Part shown: piece after piece, positions 1 to 12,053 of the stretch
Position numbering within the stretch: position 1 is the first letter of the stretch
How the letters are laid out: each line of letters opens with the position of its first letter
Made by a program: the position numbers and the translations under genes
The notes under the pieces: generated by a model
What the model was told of the DNA's origin: nothing
Database searches by the model: none
The model's input: the letters and a program-made list of their open reading frames with translations, nothing else
Assembly (NCBI GenBank): GCA_016748015.1
Contig: JAAOMT010000176.1
Location: forward strand, 234,434 to 298,433
Direction of reading: 5' to 3'
Source: Geosiphon pyriformis
Taxonomy: Eukaryota; Glomeromycota; Glomeromycetes; Archaeosporales; Geosiphonaceae
Length of the DNA stretch: 64,000 nucleotides

Positions 1-1544
1 TTTTTTTTTTTTTTTTTTTGGGAAGAATTCTATCCTTGATTCCTATCTATTTCTTTTTTCATTGAAATTTCGGTGAGAATTATAATTATGATTATGATTA
101 AATTTTTTGATTTCATTATTTCACGTTTCAGGCTGAAAATCACGGATATTTTTTGAAATAATAACAACAATGTTATTCTTTTGATTTGAAAAAAGTTTTT
201 TTGAATTTCTATTAATAATAAATCAAAATTTGAAATTTAAAAGTTTTTTTTTTTATATCAATATTGATTTTTTGAAACACAGGTTTATTACGTAAAAATG
301 ATGTCATTTCATGATCTCTCAGAAATTGCAAAGAGAAAGATATTTCTAGGAATTTTTTCTTACGTTAAACTTTTTTCCCTTGAATTTTTTTTACGTGTGA
401 AATGAGCGATTTCATGATAAAAAAAAATTGTTCTAGAAGACTCGAAGAAACATCACCGATTTCCCTCTTTGAGTATATTTCAAAACTGAAAAAAAGATAA
501 TATTATTTCAATAAAAAATAAAATAAAAAAAATCTACATCAATACTTTTTGACAAAAATATTTTAGTTTCACACATCTGACCCTTCATAATATTATGTAC
601 CAAAAACGGAGAGTTTAAAGAACTTTTCATCATCATCAATGAGACAAATATTTACTTCTTTTTTAAATTTTTTTTTTTTTTTAAGGCTTTTATTATGTGT
701 ATCCGGCATGTCAGATTGACAAAAATAAATTTTTAAAATTTGTCGATTTATGATGATTATGATTATGATTATGATTATGATTATGAATTATGAAAAACTT
801 CAAACATGTCAATCCTTTGGGCTTACAAATCATATCATCCCTTTATATTCTTGCTAAAAATGAAAAACATAAGATACACAAGTTGAGAAAAGAATTTCTA
901 TCTTTTGTGTTACAAATTGAAAACCGGTAAAATGGCAACGACTATGATGATGATCCAAAATTTTTTTTGGTAGCAAGTGTTGCTTTTACTTTTGACGATG
1001 TATAAAGATTTTCTGATTACCCTGAAAACCCAATATTAAAATGCAGGAATTTCCAAAATTATAATGTTAATTTCAAATTGTTTTCTAGAAGGGGTCAAGT
1101 CTCATCATAAAGATCTTTTAGAAAACCATGTTGCCCTGATGATGGTAATGACCCCGATAAAGATTTTCTAATTCTTGTCAAACATTATGCTACAATGTAA
1201 AAACCGGGAAAATAACAAATTGTTTGCTAACTAGATTAAAAAAAAAAAAAGTTAAAAATTTTTGTCTTTGGATCCTTTTGCCAGGTAAACAGGATGTAGA
1301 TTACATGGATAAGGAAAATATGGTGATCAATCAATACAAAAAAAATATTCAATCGAATCTTCTTTTAAAGTTCACTGATCGTTAAAACTAATTTTCTGGT
1401 TTACTGATTTTTTGTTGCCTTATTCTTGTCACAATATAAAAAATTTGTCCGACTTTATATACATATTTTTAGTTATCTCTTATTTTAGATTTTGATAATT
1501 TACTTTTCTCTAGAAAATATCGAGATTTAAGAAATTAAACATTT
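1..1544. other. AT-rich non-coding region
   Basis: The window opens with a run of 19 T, followed by about 1.5 kb of AT-rich sequence with many stops in all frames. I see no convincing coding segment, RNA gene or LTR here. Two stretches near 930-1020 and 1120-1200 share short similar pieces (a 'taaagattttct' core) and may be a weak old duplication. The T run could be the tail of an element that lies mostly outside the window. Confidence 0.5.
754..786. repeat. TGATTA hexanucleotide microsatellite
   Basis: About five tandem copies of TGATTA are directly visible. A shorter stretch of the same unit lies near 85-105. This is a simple sequence repeat with no evidence of function. Confidence 0.85.
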
Positions 1545-1580
1545 CCCCCCCCCCCCTCCCCCTCCCCTCCCCTCCCCTCC
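1545..1580. repeat. Pyrimidine (C-rich) tract with G-quadruplex potential
   Basis: A run of 12 C is followed by CCCCT/CCCT repeats, giving about 36 bases of almost pure C with scattered T. The minus strand therefore carries six or more consecutive runs of at least four G, which fits G-quadruplex or triplex-forming DNA. It marks the border between AT-rich DNA on the left and the host-like segment on the right. Confidence 0.85.
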
Positions 1581-1713
1581 ACTAATAATCATTTCTGATC
1601 ACAAAAATCATTTAAAAGTTATTCCCGATCTCCGAATTACCGTAACACATCAATAATAGGCAATACTAAGTATTGCTATCATTCAATGCTTCATCGATAA
1701 TATTCGCGGGCGC

Positions 1714-2091
1714 TTATGCAAAAAGTAACATTCCGAGAAACAACTTTTCCCTTGCGCTTTTCGCCTGCTCTGAGGCTCTCGCAGATCCCAGGCAGTTCTC
1801 CCTTCCCTGCATAAACCAGATAAAGACTGTGTTGATGCCAAGAATGTCTTGTAAGAGTTCATGCTCGTCCGAGGTCGCATCGTCCCAAGAGAATCACGAG
1901 TTTCGTAGAACGGAGGAAAAAGATATATCGGAAGAGGTCGGAGGCAAATCGGCAAAGTATATCATGCTGGTGATCACAATTTCCGAGACCATTCTACGGC
2001 TTGTTCGTTCCGAGCGTTTGGAATTCATACCTGGCCCGATATCGTCGAGGAGTTCACAGGTTGAGGACAACCTTTCTTGGTGGTGGAGGTA
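1714..2091 (-). pseudogene. Unrecognised coding relic with one in-frame TGA
   Basis: Read on the minus strand, one frame is open from 2091 down to a TAA at 1714-1716, about 125 codons, except for a TGA at 1894-1896. Composition on both sides of that TGA is protein-like: acidic and polar before it, then a segment beginning DEHELLQDILG and ending AREKLFLGMLLFA. I do not recognise the family. The opposite strand is also open over 1673-2110 (145 codons), but its translation is rich in Ser, Leu and Cys, as antisense frames often are, so I prefer the minus strand. It could be a terminal exon of a decayed host gene or of a transposon. The TGA may derive from CGA or TGG by transition. Confidence 0.35.
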
Positions 2092-2112
2092 TCAGCCTTT
2101 TCGCTGCTAATT

Positions 2113-2154
2113 TGTGACGTCACAGACGATCCGTCATATATATATATATATATA
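2113..2154. promoter_or_regulatory. TGACGTCA palindrome next to a TATA tract
   Basis: A perfect 12-bp palindrome TGTGACGTCACA (2113-2124) contains the full bZIP (CRE/ATF) core TGACGTCA. Eleven bases further on is an alternating AT tract (2136-2154) that can act as a TATA box in either direction. Coding relics lie on both sides (minus strand up to 2091, plus strand from 2704), so this may be a promoter between two divergent genes. The motif is seen; promoter activity is inferred. Confidence 0.45.
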
Positions 2155-2298
2155 CAACACGCGTTACCCTTTCTACTAGTGTTCTCATTATTCCGTGAAG
2201 TAAGCTACCACCAACCCTTTGTTTGACGGCTTTTGCTCAACAGCAGCTACTGAAAGGGGAAAGGTCTGCATTTCTAATTCAGGTGCAATGGAGGATTG

Positions 2299-2353
2299 GT
2301 TTGCACTCTGCCCAAGTGCGCCTTGGGAAAGGGTGACTGTGTCTCAAGCAAAC
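2299..2353. other. Two-level inverted repeat (possible structured RNA or hairpin)
   Basis: An outer pair GTTTGC (2299-2304) / GCAAAC (2348-2353) encloses a perfect inner hairpin, CCCAAG (2311-2316), loop TGCGC, CTTGGG (2322-2327). I see no tRNA A or B box. It may be a structured transcript or a remnant of a small inverted-repeat element. Confidence 0.4.
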
Positions 2354-2472
2354 TAGAAGAATCAGGACATATGCTCTTAAGCGTCCCTTAAGATCAGTTT
2401 GTACTCTTTTGCCAAGTGCACTATCAATCGTCATATGAACAATTCTTAACGCATTATCGCGATATCACTCTT

Positions 2473-2508
2473 AAAGTGCCACCATTCAATAATGATTGGA
2501 GGCACTTT
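2473..2508. repeat. Inverted repeat hairpin
   Basis: AAAGTGCCACC (2473-2483) pairs with GGAGGCACTTT (2498-2508) with one mismatch around a 14-base AT-rich loop. It lies just before the 29-bp direct repeat at 2531-2644. Function unknown. Confidence 0.5.
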
Positions 2509-2530
2509 GGAAGAACACAGAAGGTGGCGT

Positions 2531-2644
2531 CCTCGCCGAGAGTTTTTAGGTGGCGCCCTAACAAAGCATTTTGTGAGTTTGCTTATATTTTGCACCACTG
2601 AGAGGAAGGTAGTTCCCTCGCCTCTCGGAATTAGGTGGCGCCCT
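2531..2644. repeat. Imperfect 29-bp direct repeat, two copies 85 bp apart
   Basis: The segments 2531-2559 and 2616-2644 both start CCTCGCC and end AGGTGGCGCCCT, differing in the middle. A third partial copy of the end motif (AGGTGGCGTCCT) lies at 2522-2533. The motif contains the GC palindrome GGCGCC, unusual in such an AT-rich window. It may be a regulatory repeat or part of a small mobile element. Confidence 0.55.
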
Positions 2645-2703
2645 CGGTGCGAAATATAGCAAGCTCTGGTGATCATTATTATATCTAGCAATTTGGCAAA
2701 ACC

Positions 2704-3510
2704 ATGGATAACACTCCTTGGGTAATCCAGAACATTGATAACTTAGACGCTGTCAAATTCTACGAAAATTTTTCGTATTCGCACTAGAGGAAAGTGAATG
2801 CTGAACAGGATCTGAAAGTTGCTTTAGAATTCTTAAGCAACCACCAAAAACAGTCGATTCGAAGACACCGTTAATTCACATTTTACCGAATATCTCCCAA
2901 TTTTGGACAAATTTTGACCCGAAGAAAACCCTCCCGACCACACAGGTATATAATACGTTATTGATATTGTCTCTCGTTAGAATTGCGTCTAATTATTACT
3001 ATTAACCACTAACAGTCGGAGGTCATGGTCAATACACAACTCAACCCATTGGGTTGTTGAAAATGATGAAAGTCGCAAACGAACAATTAGGTTCCGTCAC
3101 TCGCCTGCCTACCAGTGGGACAGGGAACAAAGTAGAATTACTTCTGAACTTTGGAAATTTTACTATTGGATTACGTCTGTTTAATACATTAACTCTTATG
3201 TGTTATATATTATAAATATCAAAAATTCACCTATTAGATTTGCGTCAATGCCTTCTATTCCGGGGCGTGGTAAGCGGAAGTTAGGGAATTGCCGGAATAT
3301 AGTCAGGTATGGCGAAATTTTCAGATACATTGGTCAACGTTTAAATTTTTGTTTTTGCACAGAACATAAAGATTCGTCTGTTTGAATGCCAATCATCCGA
3401 AAGCGAGCGCGAGGGGGACAATGACTGTGAAGATTTCAGTAGCTCAGACGACAATGTTGCCCATTGGGACCGACTTTGATTCGAGAACAATGATGAGGTA
3501 AGGGAAAAAG
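2704..3510 (+). pseudogene. Decayed multi-exon gene, family not recognised
   Basis: Coding-like sequence starts at ATG 2704 (context AAAACCATGG) with an opening MDNTPWVIQNIDNLDAVKF, then meets a TAG at 2785-2787 (CAC TAG AGG). The same frame continues protein-like to about 2863, where a one-base shift moves it to the +1 frame. That frame runs, with one TGA, to a 5' splice site at 2945/2946 (CAG|GTATAT). A 70-bp GT-AG intron (2946-3015) follows, and the frame rejoins exactly in phase, giving a further 65 open codons that include QPIGLLKMMKVANEQLGSV. More exon-like pieces follow at about 3237-3305 and 3362-3505 (acidic, Ser-rich), each next to plausible GT or AG sites, though I could not join them without a stop. 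The in-phase join argues for a real spliced gene; the stops argue that it is dead, or that my exon model is wrong. Product unknown. Confidence 0.4.
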
Positions 3511-3555
3511 TAAGGAATATCCTATGTTCTATCAGTTGTCACTAAACTTCTAGAA

Positions 3556-3627
3556 TCTCACTGAACATCAGATTTTTCCAAAGTTTCCATGGTTCCAATG
3601 GAAACTCTCACTGGAAGAAATTTTTCA
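3556..3627. repeat. Perfect 9-bp hairpin flanked by direct repeats
   Basis: AGTTTCCAT (3582-3590), loop GGTTCCA, ATGGAAACT (3598-3606) is a perfect hairpin. It is flanked by imperfect direct repeats, CTCACTG(G)AA...ATTTTTC, at about 3556-3577 and 3606-3627. The structure resembles a small inverted-repeat insertion or a 3' end processing hairpin. It sits at the border to AT-rich DNA. Confidence 0.5.
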
Positions 3628-5264
<1,637 letters not shown>

Positions 5265-5414
5265 ATTAATAATTTTTTTTTTTTTTTATTAACATATTTA
5301 ATGAGCATAGTCCAATCACTATCTAGTACATAGAACCAAACTAAGAGGCTCAAACTAAATGTGACTTACATACTTTCTACATGTGGCTAGCCACTCAGGC
5401 CAGACAAGACAACA

Positions 5415-8400
5415 CTACACATCTATAACTACCTGCACACTGCCACCCAAACCAGAAAAGAAACAATAAAGCTTCCAATGACCAAAGCTAACAGCAAAGG
5501 AATTGGCCACACCAAGCAATCTTACAACACCATCAGACAAAACCGAAGACACACCATAAGGGAGTTCAGAAACAACACCAATGTCACAGACCAAACCAGT
5601 CTTCTCCATCACCACCCGGTGGCTGGCCCTAGCCAACCATACTTTAGCACAATGTAACCCAACAACAAACCTGACATAATCAACAATCCGAGCAGTGGCC
5701 ACCTTCTTATCCTCAAAAATACCGCAAGTCCCCTCATACCACTCCTCCAGCACAAACTCTTTGCACACCAAAGTGTACAGTCCAACATCAATGGAACATT
5801 GAGACAAAACCCACAACACGGTAGAAGCAGGGGAACCACCAGCCAAAGCTGACCAACGGGCAGAAGCCTCTACCAAAATCTCACCATGGATGCCAGACTC
5901 ATGAACACAAATAAAAGCGTGGTCAGAGAACTCCACCTTACTGCAAAACAGACACAATACACTAAGGTAGCACTTATCATACAACCTCTTCCTTACCACT
6001 ACTGGCAATTTCCTGTGCACAGCCTTTATAACATAAGTACGAAGCATTGAGGACGCGCGGCTAGTGAACCCAGCAAGCATATGAGAATCAGGATGCCACA
6101 CCTTTGCTGTGACAACCCAGTTTATGCAACCAATCATTGCATCCGGAACCATGTCACAACCAGGCCCAGCTTTCCAATGAGCACAACAAATTGATTGAAA
6201 AATATTTCTGACAAAATGACAGGCATTACCAGAAACAGTGACACCCTCAGCAACCAAAAAATGTTCACGCACATCAGCACAAAGGAAAAAAAGAGACTCA
6301 GAGACAGCCCCAGCAGCCAAGTCAGCTCTCATATTACCAGGAATCCCAGAGTGTCCTTTTACTTTAACCCAACTCATGCTAAGATCCTTATCCCTGACCA
6401 AATTGAAAATATGATGCCTCTCCAGCCAGCATTGATTACGGAAATCAGGGGCAACCAAAGACATCTTAGACACACATGCGTCAATGGCAGCCTGGCTGTC
6501 AAGACGTAACACCACAGTACTTAAAGAAGGAACACACTCCAAAGCCAAAGCAATAGTCTGTAACTCAGCCATAGTAGATGACAAAAGGCCACAAACAGCG
6601 ACATCAATGCTTTTATTCAAGACCAGAAAGTATGCAGCAGCACCACAGGTGACCTCAGCAAAGCCTGCATTCCTCAAAGACCCATCCATAAAAACTTCAA
6701 AAAAGCCCGACCAAATGTCATGCACACCATTTTTTATTGCAGAAAATTCCTCAGACCCCAAAATGTCCAAACCAAGCTTTTCTGCAGAGCCAATAGAACC
6801 AGAAACTGAGTAACCCTGATTTTTCAAAAACTCAGAAGAAACCATGAACCAGTGAGGCACAGAGCCACGCGGATCCAACCTTTTCCAATGATGAAAAGTT
6901 TTCCAATCCAACAAAACGCCTTTCTTATCAAAAAGCTGATCACCAAAAGTGACACCAAAACGTTTAAGAGATTTGACCGAATCAAAATACAGAGACTTTC
7001 CAAGAACAGAAGACAATGAAAACTGACCAGGACTATGAAATGCAGTGGGGAGGTTGTTCACCAAAGCAAGCTCATTGCTCAGAAAGATCTTTACCATTCC
7101 AGCCAAAAAATTGTTCACCGGACTAACACGCAATCTGACCGAAAACTGCAAAGGATCCAAAGGAGCCCAACCAAGAACCTGTAGGTCCAAAAACCTATGT
7201 CTAAACAAATGCCCAAGAACACCAAAGGCATTAGAGAAAGCCATCAAGGCAGCAACCTTCCCTTCTGACTGCATCTGCTCAAAAGGCTTTAGGCCATACA
7301 ATGAGAGATGATGCAAAGCAGCATCAGGAAAATCACGGGAGAGACAAGTCTTGGACTTAAGACCCTTTCTAACCAAGACATCCCACTTGCAACAAACATT
7401 AGATGAGACAAAACTGAACTGAATATGATAGCTAACAATAGGCTGCAAAACAGCTGACACCAGATAAGAGAATTGTTTGTCTGTAATAGCCTTTCTAAGC
7501 ACAACATTGACGAAGAAATGCACATCCGCATGAACCTTGGCAACACTTGGCTTGGAGAGCCCTTCAGTTGACAGAAAAATACCCAGATACCGATGTGCCT
7601 CCCCTTTCTTAACAATAGAAATTGGCTGACCACAAATGTTCAGTGAAGCAACTTTAACACCCTGATTGATGGGAATAGCTACTGTTTTCTTACTATTGAT
7701 AGAGATATCATTAATCACAAAAAATTCACTGGCAATGTTCAGAGCATATTGAGTAGAAACCTGACAATTTCCAACTCAGATCGTATCATCAACAAATGCA
7801 CCAGCCGAAAAGTACAATGTCAAACCACCACCACTCTCAATTCTGCCAGATTTTGAAACAAACTTAGTATCAATCCAGTACCCACACAATTGTTTGTGCC
7901 TCTTAATCTTACACAAAAGCGGATCATAAAAAATTCTCCAAAGAAGCAGCGAAAAGACCTCACTCTGATCCAGCCCATCATGCACCTTATAACCACCAGA
8001 CAAACCAAAATCAGTCATCACCCTATTAACTCTATCCTCATGAATACTACCAAAAAACCTTATGAACCTTTCACACATCTTGACATGCTGCAAACTAGCT
8101 CTTAAATGATGCCACCCAACTAAATCGTAAGCTTTCCGCATATCTTGCAAGACCAACCATAACTCCCTATCCTTCTCAATGGCATCTTCAATCACCGATC
8201 CGACAGCAAACACCGGAGATTGTGTTGACGTACCCTTCAGCACCGAAAAGTTGTCACCCTGAAGAACATTGAACTTGTTACAAGCCATTGAAATACAATT
8301 AGACAGAATCTTGGAAAGAATCTTCCTGGCAGTCTCAATCAAAGCAATGGGCCGGGTGTTTGTAAGAACTCCATCCCAGTCATAAGGCTTAGGAATCATT

Positions 8401-10100
8401 GACACCCAAGCCTTCTTCCACAAAACAGGCACCACACCAACAGACAAACATTTATTAAACAGTGCCAACAGGCACCCCAAAACCACCTTACCACCATGTT
8501 TCCACAACTCATTAGGAACACCAGACAAACCAGCAGCCTTGCCATCAGGAAGACCACCAACAACAGAAAGTAATTCGCTCATACTGATTGCACTCATAAC
8601 ACCCGAAAAAGCATCATCCCGAACATAGTCCAAAGGCGCGTACTGACGAGCCCAAAGACCAGGAAGCACTAACTGCACAGAGTGTTTTCTTGTCTACCTC
8701 TCCATTATTCTATCCACACTGGACTTTACCTCCTCAGGCAACAAAACCAGATCATTATCAACTATCAAGTGATCCAACACAATCTTGCGAAAAGGCTTTT
8801 CCAACACACTCCTGATCATACTACTCTTATTCGAACAGAAATTATCCATGCGCTTCTCAATCGCCTTCCTAACCGAAGCTTCCTCAGCCAACCTAGACTC
8901 AAACATCTTCGATCTCCTGTAATCTCTGTGAACTAATGACAAATGCCCAACAACAACATCAGATTTAACACTCAAGCCAAACAAGTCCTTGAAAACACGA
9001 GCCTTTGTGTCATCCAAAGTCAACCATTTACTCACAAGACAATTAGCACCCAGCAAGTCACCAGAGCAAAATTTCTTGACAATCTTGGCCACCAACAATT
9101 CCAGACCAAAAAACCTAGAAAAATGTTTGTTTCTCAAACACTTGAATTCACTAAATCAAAGCCTTAAAAATGTTACATCAGCAGAATCCACCACAGCTCC
9201 CACCAAAACTGCTCACATAACATCCACATCACCACATATTTCAGCACCAGAGAACACCTCACCCAAAGACAAAAGTTTAGCTGACAAGAGATCCCTAAAC
9301 TTAGCTCATCCAATACAGTCAGCATCCTTAATTTTGAACTTCCAATGATCTCTATTCACCTGCTTGCACAAACTATTCAATTGTATATCTAAAAGCCCAC
9401 CCAAACCTACCAAAACCACAACTGCCTTGTGATTGGTGTTAAAGAAATCTGAAACAGAGACAACTTAATGACCAGCAACAGCAGAAGACAAATTACTACC
9501 AACAAAAATGTAATCAATCGTTTTCCCAACCCCTTTCGAATTGCTCCATGTATAAGAATTAGCCAAATGATGACCAACAAATGAATTGACCAAACCCAAA
9601 CTCAAACAAAATTTGAAACTGGCATTTCTACCAGATCTATTTTCATTAAAGTCTCCACTTAAGATAACAAAATTGCTGGAGTTGACCGCCTTTGCAATGA
9701 GAGAGTTAACTTCAGAAGCCTGACCAAATCTAACTTCAGAGGAGGCACCAGCATACAACCCCAAAACAGTAACCAAGAGCTTGCTCTTAAACAGGAGCCA
9801 AACAGAAATGACCTAACCAAGAATTTCCTCCACCTTAGACACATGATGGGCCAAGGAAATATTCATAATGATTGCAACCCCAGCACTCATAAAACCCTTA
9901 TCCAAGCCAGAAAAAAATACTCGCACTCCATCAAATTTGTTCTTAATCCATGATCCAGAAGAGGACCTCAACTTAGTCTCAGTAATAAAAGAAACCATAT
10001 TCCCCGAGTTCACATGCCAATGAACAACATCTGCTTGCTTCACAGGAACATTGATACCCTGAATGTTGCACGTAGTAAATTTCCAAACCAAACTACTCAT
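5415..10100 (-). pseudogene. LINE A ORF2: endonuclease-reverse transcriptase-RNase H
   Basis: All open segments from 10100 to 5415 lie in one frame, so only nonsense codons break it. An exonuclease-endonuclease-phosphatase domain comes first (about 10095-9480): TCNIQG, FITETKL, LSGDFNEN and a TW...IDYIF end. The RT follows (about 8680-7300), with GLSGVPNELW, IPKP, RPIAL and a catalytic FVDD (DD at 7785-7790) in place of the usual YADD or FADD. RNase H (about 6700-6290) has MDGS, AELQ, LDSQ and a KGHSGIPGN...AD end, so its catalytic residues are intact. The stop at 7776-7778 replaces the Trp after FVDDTI that copy B still has as TGG. Other stops lie near 9813, 9465, 9200-9330 and 8694. The enzyme would nick the target and prime cDNA synthesis there. 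The longest open part is 5415-7718. Confidence 0.85.
10097..10100 (-). promoter_or_regulatory. ATGA stop/start overlap between LINE ORF1 and ORF2
   Basis: On the minus strand ORF1 ends in TGA (10097-10099) and ORF2 begins with ATG (10098-10100), sharing bases as CAATGAGT. The same bases are present in copy B near 27101 and, as CAATAAGT, in copy C near 58373. This suggests ORF2 is translated by termination-reinitiation, as described for some other LINEs. Confidence 0.55.
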
Positions 10101-12053
10101 TGAGATGGAGAAAAAGCCAATGAACCCGAACCAGAACACAGATGATCCAATCTATCCAAAACCAAATGAACTGAAGCCTTAAGAGCCACCATATTTGATT
10201 TCAAACTGCCAATCTTGACAGTCAAAACCTTAGAACTGCTCAGACTGAAATCAACAATCGACTCACCAACATTGGGAGGAGAAGAGGCAGACAATAACAA
10301 CGTACTATTCAAAGCCAAACCTGAGTCCACATCTAAAACAACGGCAGTTGGAGACACCAAAGGAAGAGCTGAAAGAGAGAGCACCAATGACACCAAGTCA
10401 ACAAAACTTAATTTCTTTAAAATGAGTGAGACTTGATCTGAGAGAATTTCTATGGAGCATTCCAGCACAGCTAGGCAACTACCTACATCAGCAGCACCAG
10501 ACAAGGAGGAATCCATTGAGAAAGCCTTCGAACCAGAGATCAAACCAACACCAGGAGCACCTGAAAAGACAACACGAGAGGGAGAGCTGCCTGCCACTTG
10601 GGCCCATGTCTTTCCACCAAAAGAAACTGGGCGGACAATTGGTGCCTGCTTTTTCCTATAAATATTGGCCAAACGTATCCTATTCTGAGAAGTCACCGCA
10701 CGTTTCCCATGACCTCCAGACCCCCTACTCACAGAGCAATCAGCAGCAGTATGACTAAACAGTTTGCAATGAGTGCAACTGGCCAAGGAAAGACCAGCCC
10801 AACACAAACCCACACTCTTGAAAACCAGAACCAAACCAATAGCAGCCAACTTGAATGTCTCACTTTCAAAACAAACTACAGCACACTGATCACGAACATA
10901 TGAAGATGGATTACGGCCAATAAAACAAGTTTTCCTACCATAGGCCTCCACCAATGCAGACAAATCATGAGCAGTGGAGCCAACTAGAAGAGTGTAAAGC
11001 AATGCCCGATGCTGATCCCTAGATACCCACGTTTGTTTATCAACATTTGCCCTTGCCATGCGAACAGAATCTTTTCTCATGAGCACAGACTATTTAGCTG
11101 TGACCAAATCAGCTATCTCAGATGATTCATATTCCACTAGGGCCTTTTGCCAAAGACCAATAAGCTGTACTTTGATTGAAATAACCTTGCCAAACTTGGA
11201 GAACACTGCCTCAATCGCTGATTTGGGAAGATCTACTGGGATTTCCTTGACGATCACCTCCCGATCTGAACGGCTGTTTACTTTTTTTAGATCATCATTT
11301 ACCAAAATTTTTTCACTGATTGCCATTTCCCTTGCCTTAATCAAACTTTTTTCAGATGTAAATAATGACCTAATTATTCCTGGAAATTTTGAGGGGGTCG
11401 AAACCCCCCCCAAAACCATCAACGCAATAAAAAATTTTTTTCACACAAACCAACTTATCACCATTAGTTTTGCCAGGAATGGCAGATAGCTCAATATCCA
11501 ATGCAAATGATTTTAACGAATTAAAACTCCATTTCTCCAGTGCACGTGACCCGACTGGAGGAAGGTGATTGGACCCACAAAATTTAGGACTCGGAAGAGG
11601 CAAAGTGTCTTCACCATCACTTAAAATGTCAAAAGAGAAAGGTGGTGGCTTACTGTTCAGAACATAGGTGCGGGTACACGTCTTCCTTGGCGTGACATCG
11701 TTCATGTTGTCATCCAAACCTGAAACATCCAACTTTGCATAGCTAGTTTCCTCAGCAATGACATTTTCCAAGTTATCCAAGTCCGAGACGCCACTTACGC
11801 TGTCCACTTTGCTGTTGACTTCACTAGCCCACGATTGTCCAATAATAGGTCCGTCACCACTTTCATCCATAACGTTCGAGACACCAGCAGACAATTCCAC
11901 TAAACCATCAACTGCCACAGGTTTCTTCGGCTTCTTATAGGACACACTGCGAGATTGAGGACCAACCGAATGCTTATTTTTGACACCAGACCAGGTCCCC
12001 AACCCAGCCGAAACGGACCCAGAACCATCAGCAGCAAAGCCCACCAGTTTCAT
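10097..12053 (-). pseudogene. LINE A ORF1: RRM and zinc-knuckle nucleic-acid-binding protein
   Basis: Translation starts at ATG 12053 (MKLVGFAADGSG...). The N-terminal 220 residues are Ser-rich and acidic. A frameshift follows in the C-homopolymer near 11395-11415. The next block (about 11090-11290) looks like an RNA recognition motif, with VIVKEIPVDL (RNP2-like) and a following SKFGKVISIKVQ stretch. An in-frame TAG (AK-stop-SV) near 11086 replaces a Trp that copy B retains. The last third holds a CX2CX4HX4C zinc knuckle (10736-10776, CTHCKLFSHTAADC). The protein would bind LINE RNA and act as chaperone in the RNP. The stop overlaps the ORF2 start. Confidence 0.75.

Noticed and set aside
1673-2110. 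145-codon plus-strand frame in host-like DNA
   Set aside because: Its composition looks antisense (Ser, Leu and Cys rich) and the minus-strand frame reads more like protein, so I kept only the minus strand, with low confidence.
6195-6813. Plus-strand open frames of about 105 codons inside LINE A
   Set aside because: They lie antisense to the RNase H region and only reflect the codon pattern of the real minus-strand frame.
8682-9348. Plus-strand frames of 74-119 codons opposite the LINE A RT linker
   Set aside because: Antisense shadows of ORF2; they are not conserved as proteins in copy B.
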